This document shows positions 63,625-64,000 of a stretch of DNA of 64,000 nt, in pieces. Source of the DNA: UBA7359 sp038142205 (GTDB lineage: Bacteria; Pseudomonadota; Gammaproteobacteria; Eutrophobiales; Eutrophobiaceae); the NCBI GenBank assembly GCA_038142205.1, contig JAYQJO010000001.1, forward strand, positions 1,488,001-1,552,000, given 5' to 3'. The notes beneath the pieces were generated by a model that did no database searches, was not told where the DNA came from, and worked only from the letters and a program-made list of their open reading frames with translations. Both the position numbers and the translations under genes were made by a program. Position 1 is the stretch's first letter, and each line of letters starts with the position of its first letter.

Positions 63625-64000
63625 TTATGCAGTCGGTAGTGGACCGCTGGCTATATCAGATGGATCTGGTAGCCAATTTAGATCGTTAAACCCTTTATTC
63701 AAATAGCCGGCATCACCTTGAGTACCAGTATAACCAAAATGGGCAAAGGCCATATCGTTGTTGTAGAGCGTCACATTGGTAGTGCCTCTAACCTTCTCGA
63801 AAAACGCTGAACCTTCAATTGATTTAACGTGCTTGAATTGTTCATCTTCATTGAGTTCAAGCCATTTACCGCCTGCGAGTTCGTCAAGCTTGCTAACCCC
63901 TTCAGCCAATAACTTGGCTGTTGCTGAATCGCCTGCCGCACCTGCATCCAGATCCTTGATTACCAAGGCATAGACCGCATCTTCCAAAGTATCATGGGGA
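63625..64000 (-). CDS. Gluconate 2-dehydrogenase subunit 3-like protein (N-terminus off window)
   Basis: The frame runs past the window edge: residues before LEDAVYALV read HDT in the same frame, so the TTG at 63987 is not the true start. The visible ~124 residues (KWLELNEDEQFKHVKSIEGSAFFEKVRGTTNVTLYNNDMAFAHFGYTGTQGDAGYLNKGF) match the small subunit of membrane-associated FAD sugar/alcohol dehydrogenases. It normally carries a Tat signal and exports the GMC flavoprotein partner. It sits 81 bp upstream of the GMC gene, as expected for a two-subunit enzyme. Confidence 0.85.
   Translation of the reverse strand, partial: PHDTLEDAVYALVIKDLDAGAAGDSATAKLLAEGVSKLDELAGGKWLELNEDEQFKHVKSIEGSAFFEKVRGTTNVTLYNNDMAFAHFGYTGTQGDAGYLNKGFNDLNWLPDPSDIASGPLPTA

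Noticed and set aside
1..64000. CRISPR arrays, insertion sequences, prophage genes
   Set aside because: No regularly spaced repeats, transposases, integrases or phage structural genes were seen.

Overview
The window looks like the chromosome of an AT-rich aerobic gammaproteobacterium. The gene order is typical of that class: tpiA-secG-tRNA-Leu(GAG), rluB-scpB-scpA-trpS-yciO, yciB-yciI-bolA, clpS-clpA, ilvD. There are no phage, transposase or CRISPR signatures, and nearly everything is housekeeping or metabolic. I cannot name the genus. The metabolic theme (PQQ alcohol dehydrogenase, Baeyer-Villiger monooxygenase, acetoacetyl-CoA synthetase, acetate permease, isocitrate lyase) would suit a marine user of short-chain alcohols, ketones and C2 compounds; that is inference.

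Layout. 1-3.3 kb: accessory segment with a Baeyer-Villiger monooxygenase, an AraC regulator and a ppsA relic, abutting the 3' end of tRNA-Leu. 3.3-13 kb: conserved core (secG, tpiA, rluB, scpBA, trpS, yciO, then on + yciB, yciI-like, bolA, dam, dapE and small membrane proteins). 13-19.2 kb: glycosyltransferase, aceA with a LysR gene upstream, clpSA. 19.2-32.6 kb: argA, an argE relic, a nucleoside hydrolase, argE, ilvD, AgcS transporter, asnS, tag and poorly known genes. 32.8-41.4 kb: GGDEF-EAL protein, actP with its DUF485 partner, efpL, a split type II secretion/pilus ATPase, cold-shock protein. 41.7-50.4 kb: chemoreceptor with FNR- and FliA-like promoter elements, alkB, FHA protein, PPK2, fasciclin protein, peptidase E, several small ORFs and relics. 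50.9-64 kb: sigma-54 activator, acetoacetyl-CoA synthetase and a quinoprotein dehydrogenase neighbourhood (SoxYZ-like carrier, metallo-beta-lactamase-fold hydrolase, hypothetical protein, periplasmic binding protein, cytochrome c, lanthanide-type PQQ alcohol dehydrogenase), then a GMC oxidoreductase with its small subunit.

Two patterns stand out. First, five genes between 39.5 and 57.4 kb (secretion ATPase, PPK2, acetoacetyl-CoA synthetase, SoxYZ-like carrier, hypothetical protein) are each exactly one base short of a continuous frame, each at a short homopolymer. The break in the ATPase is a dnaX-like A_AAA_AAG site and the one in acetoacetyl-CoA synthetase is A_AAA_AAA. Either the assembly under-calls homopolymers or these genes depend on slippage. 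Second, the window holds many gene relics (ppsA, a GGDEF protein, argE, a PII-like protein, a beta-carbonic anhydrase) and an amber-interrupted GMC oxidoreductase, which suggests ongoing gene loss.

The most unusual functional unit is the 55.0-60.8 kb quinoprotein relay neighbourhood. The dehydrogenase belongs to the ExaA/PedH ethanol-dehydrogenase group, not XoxF, and carries the extra Asp that marks lanthanide dependence. The SoxYZ-like carrier and hydrolase associated with such enzymes have no settled function.
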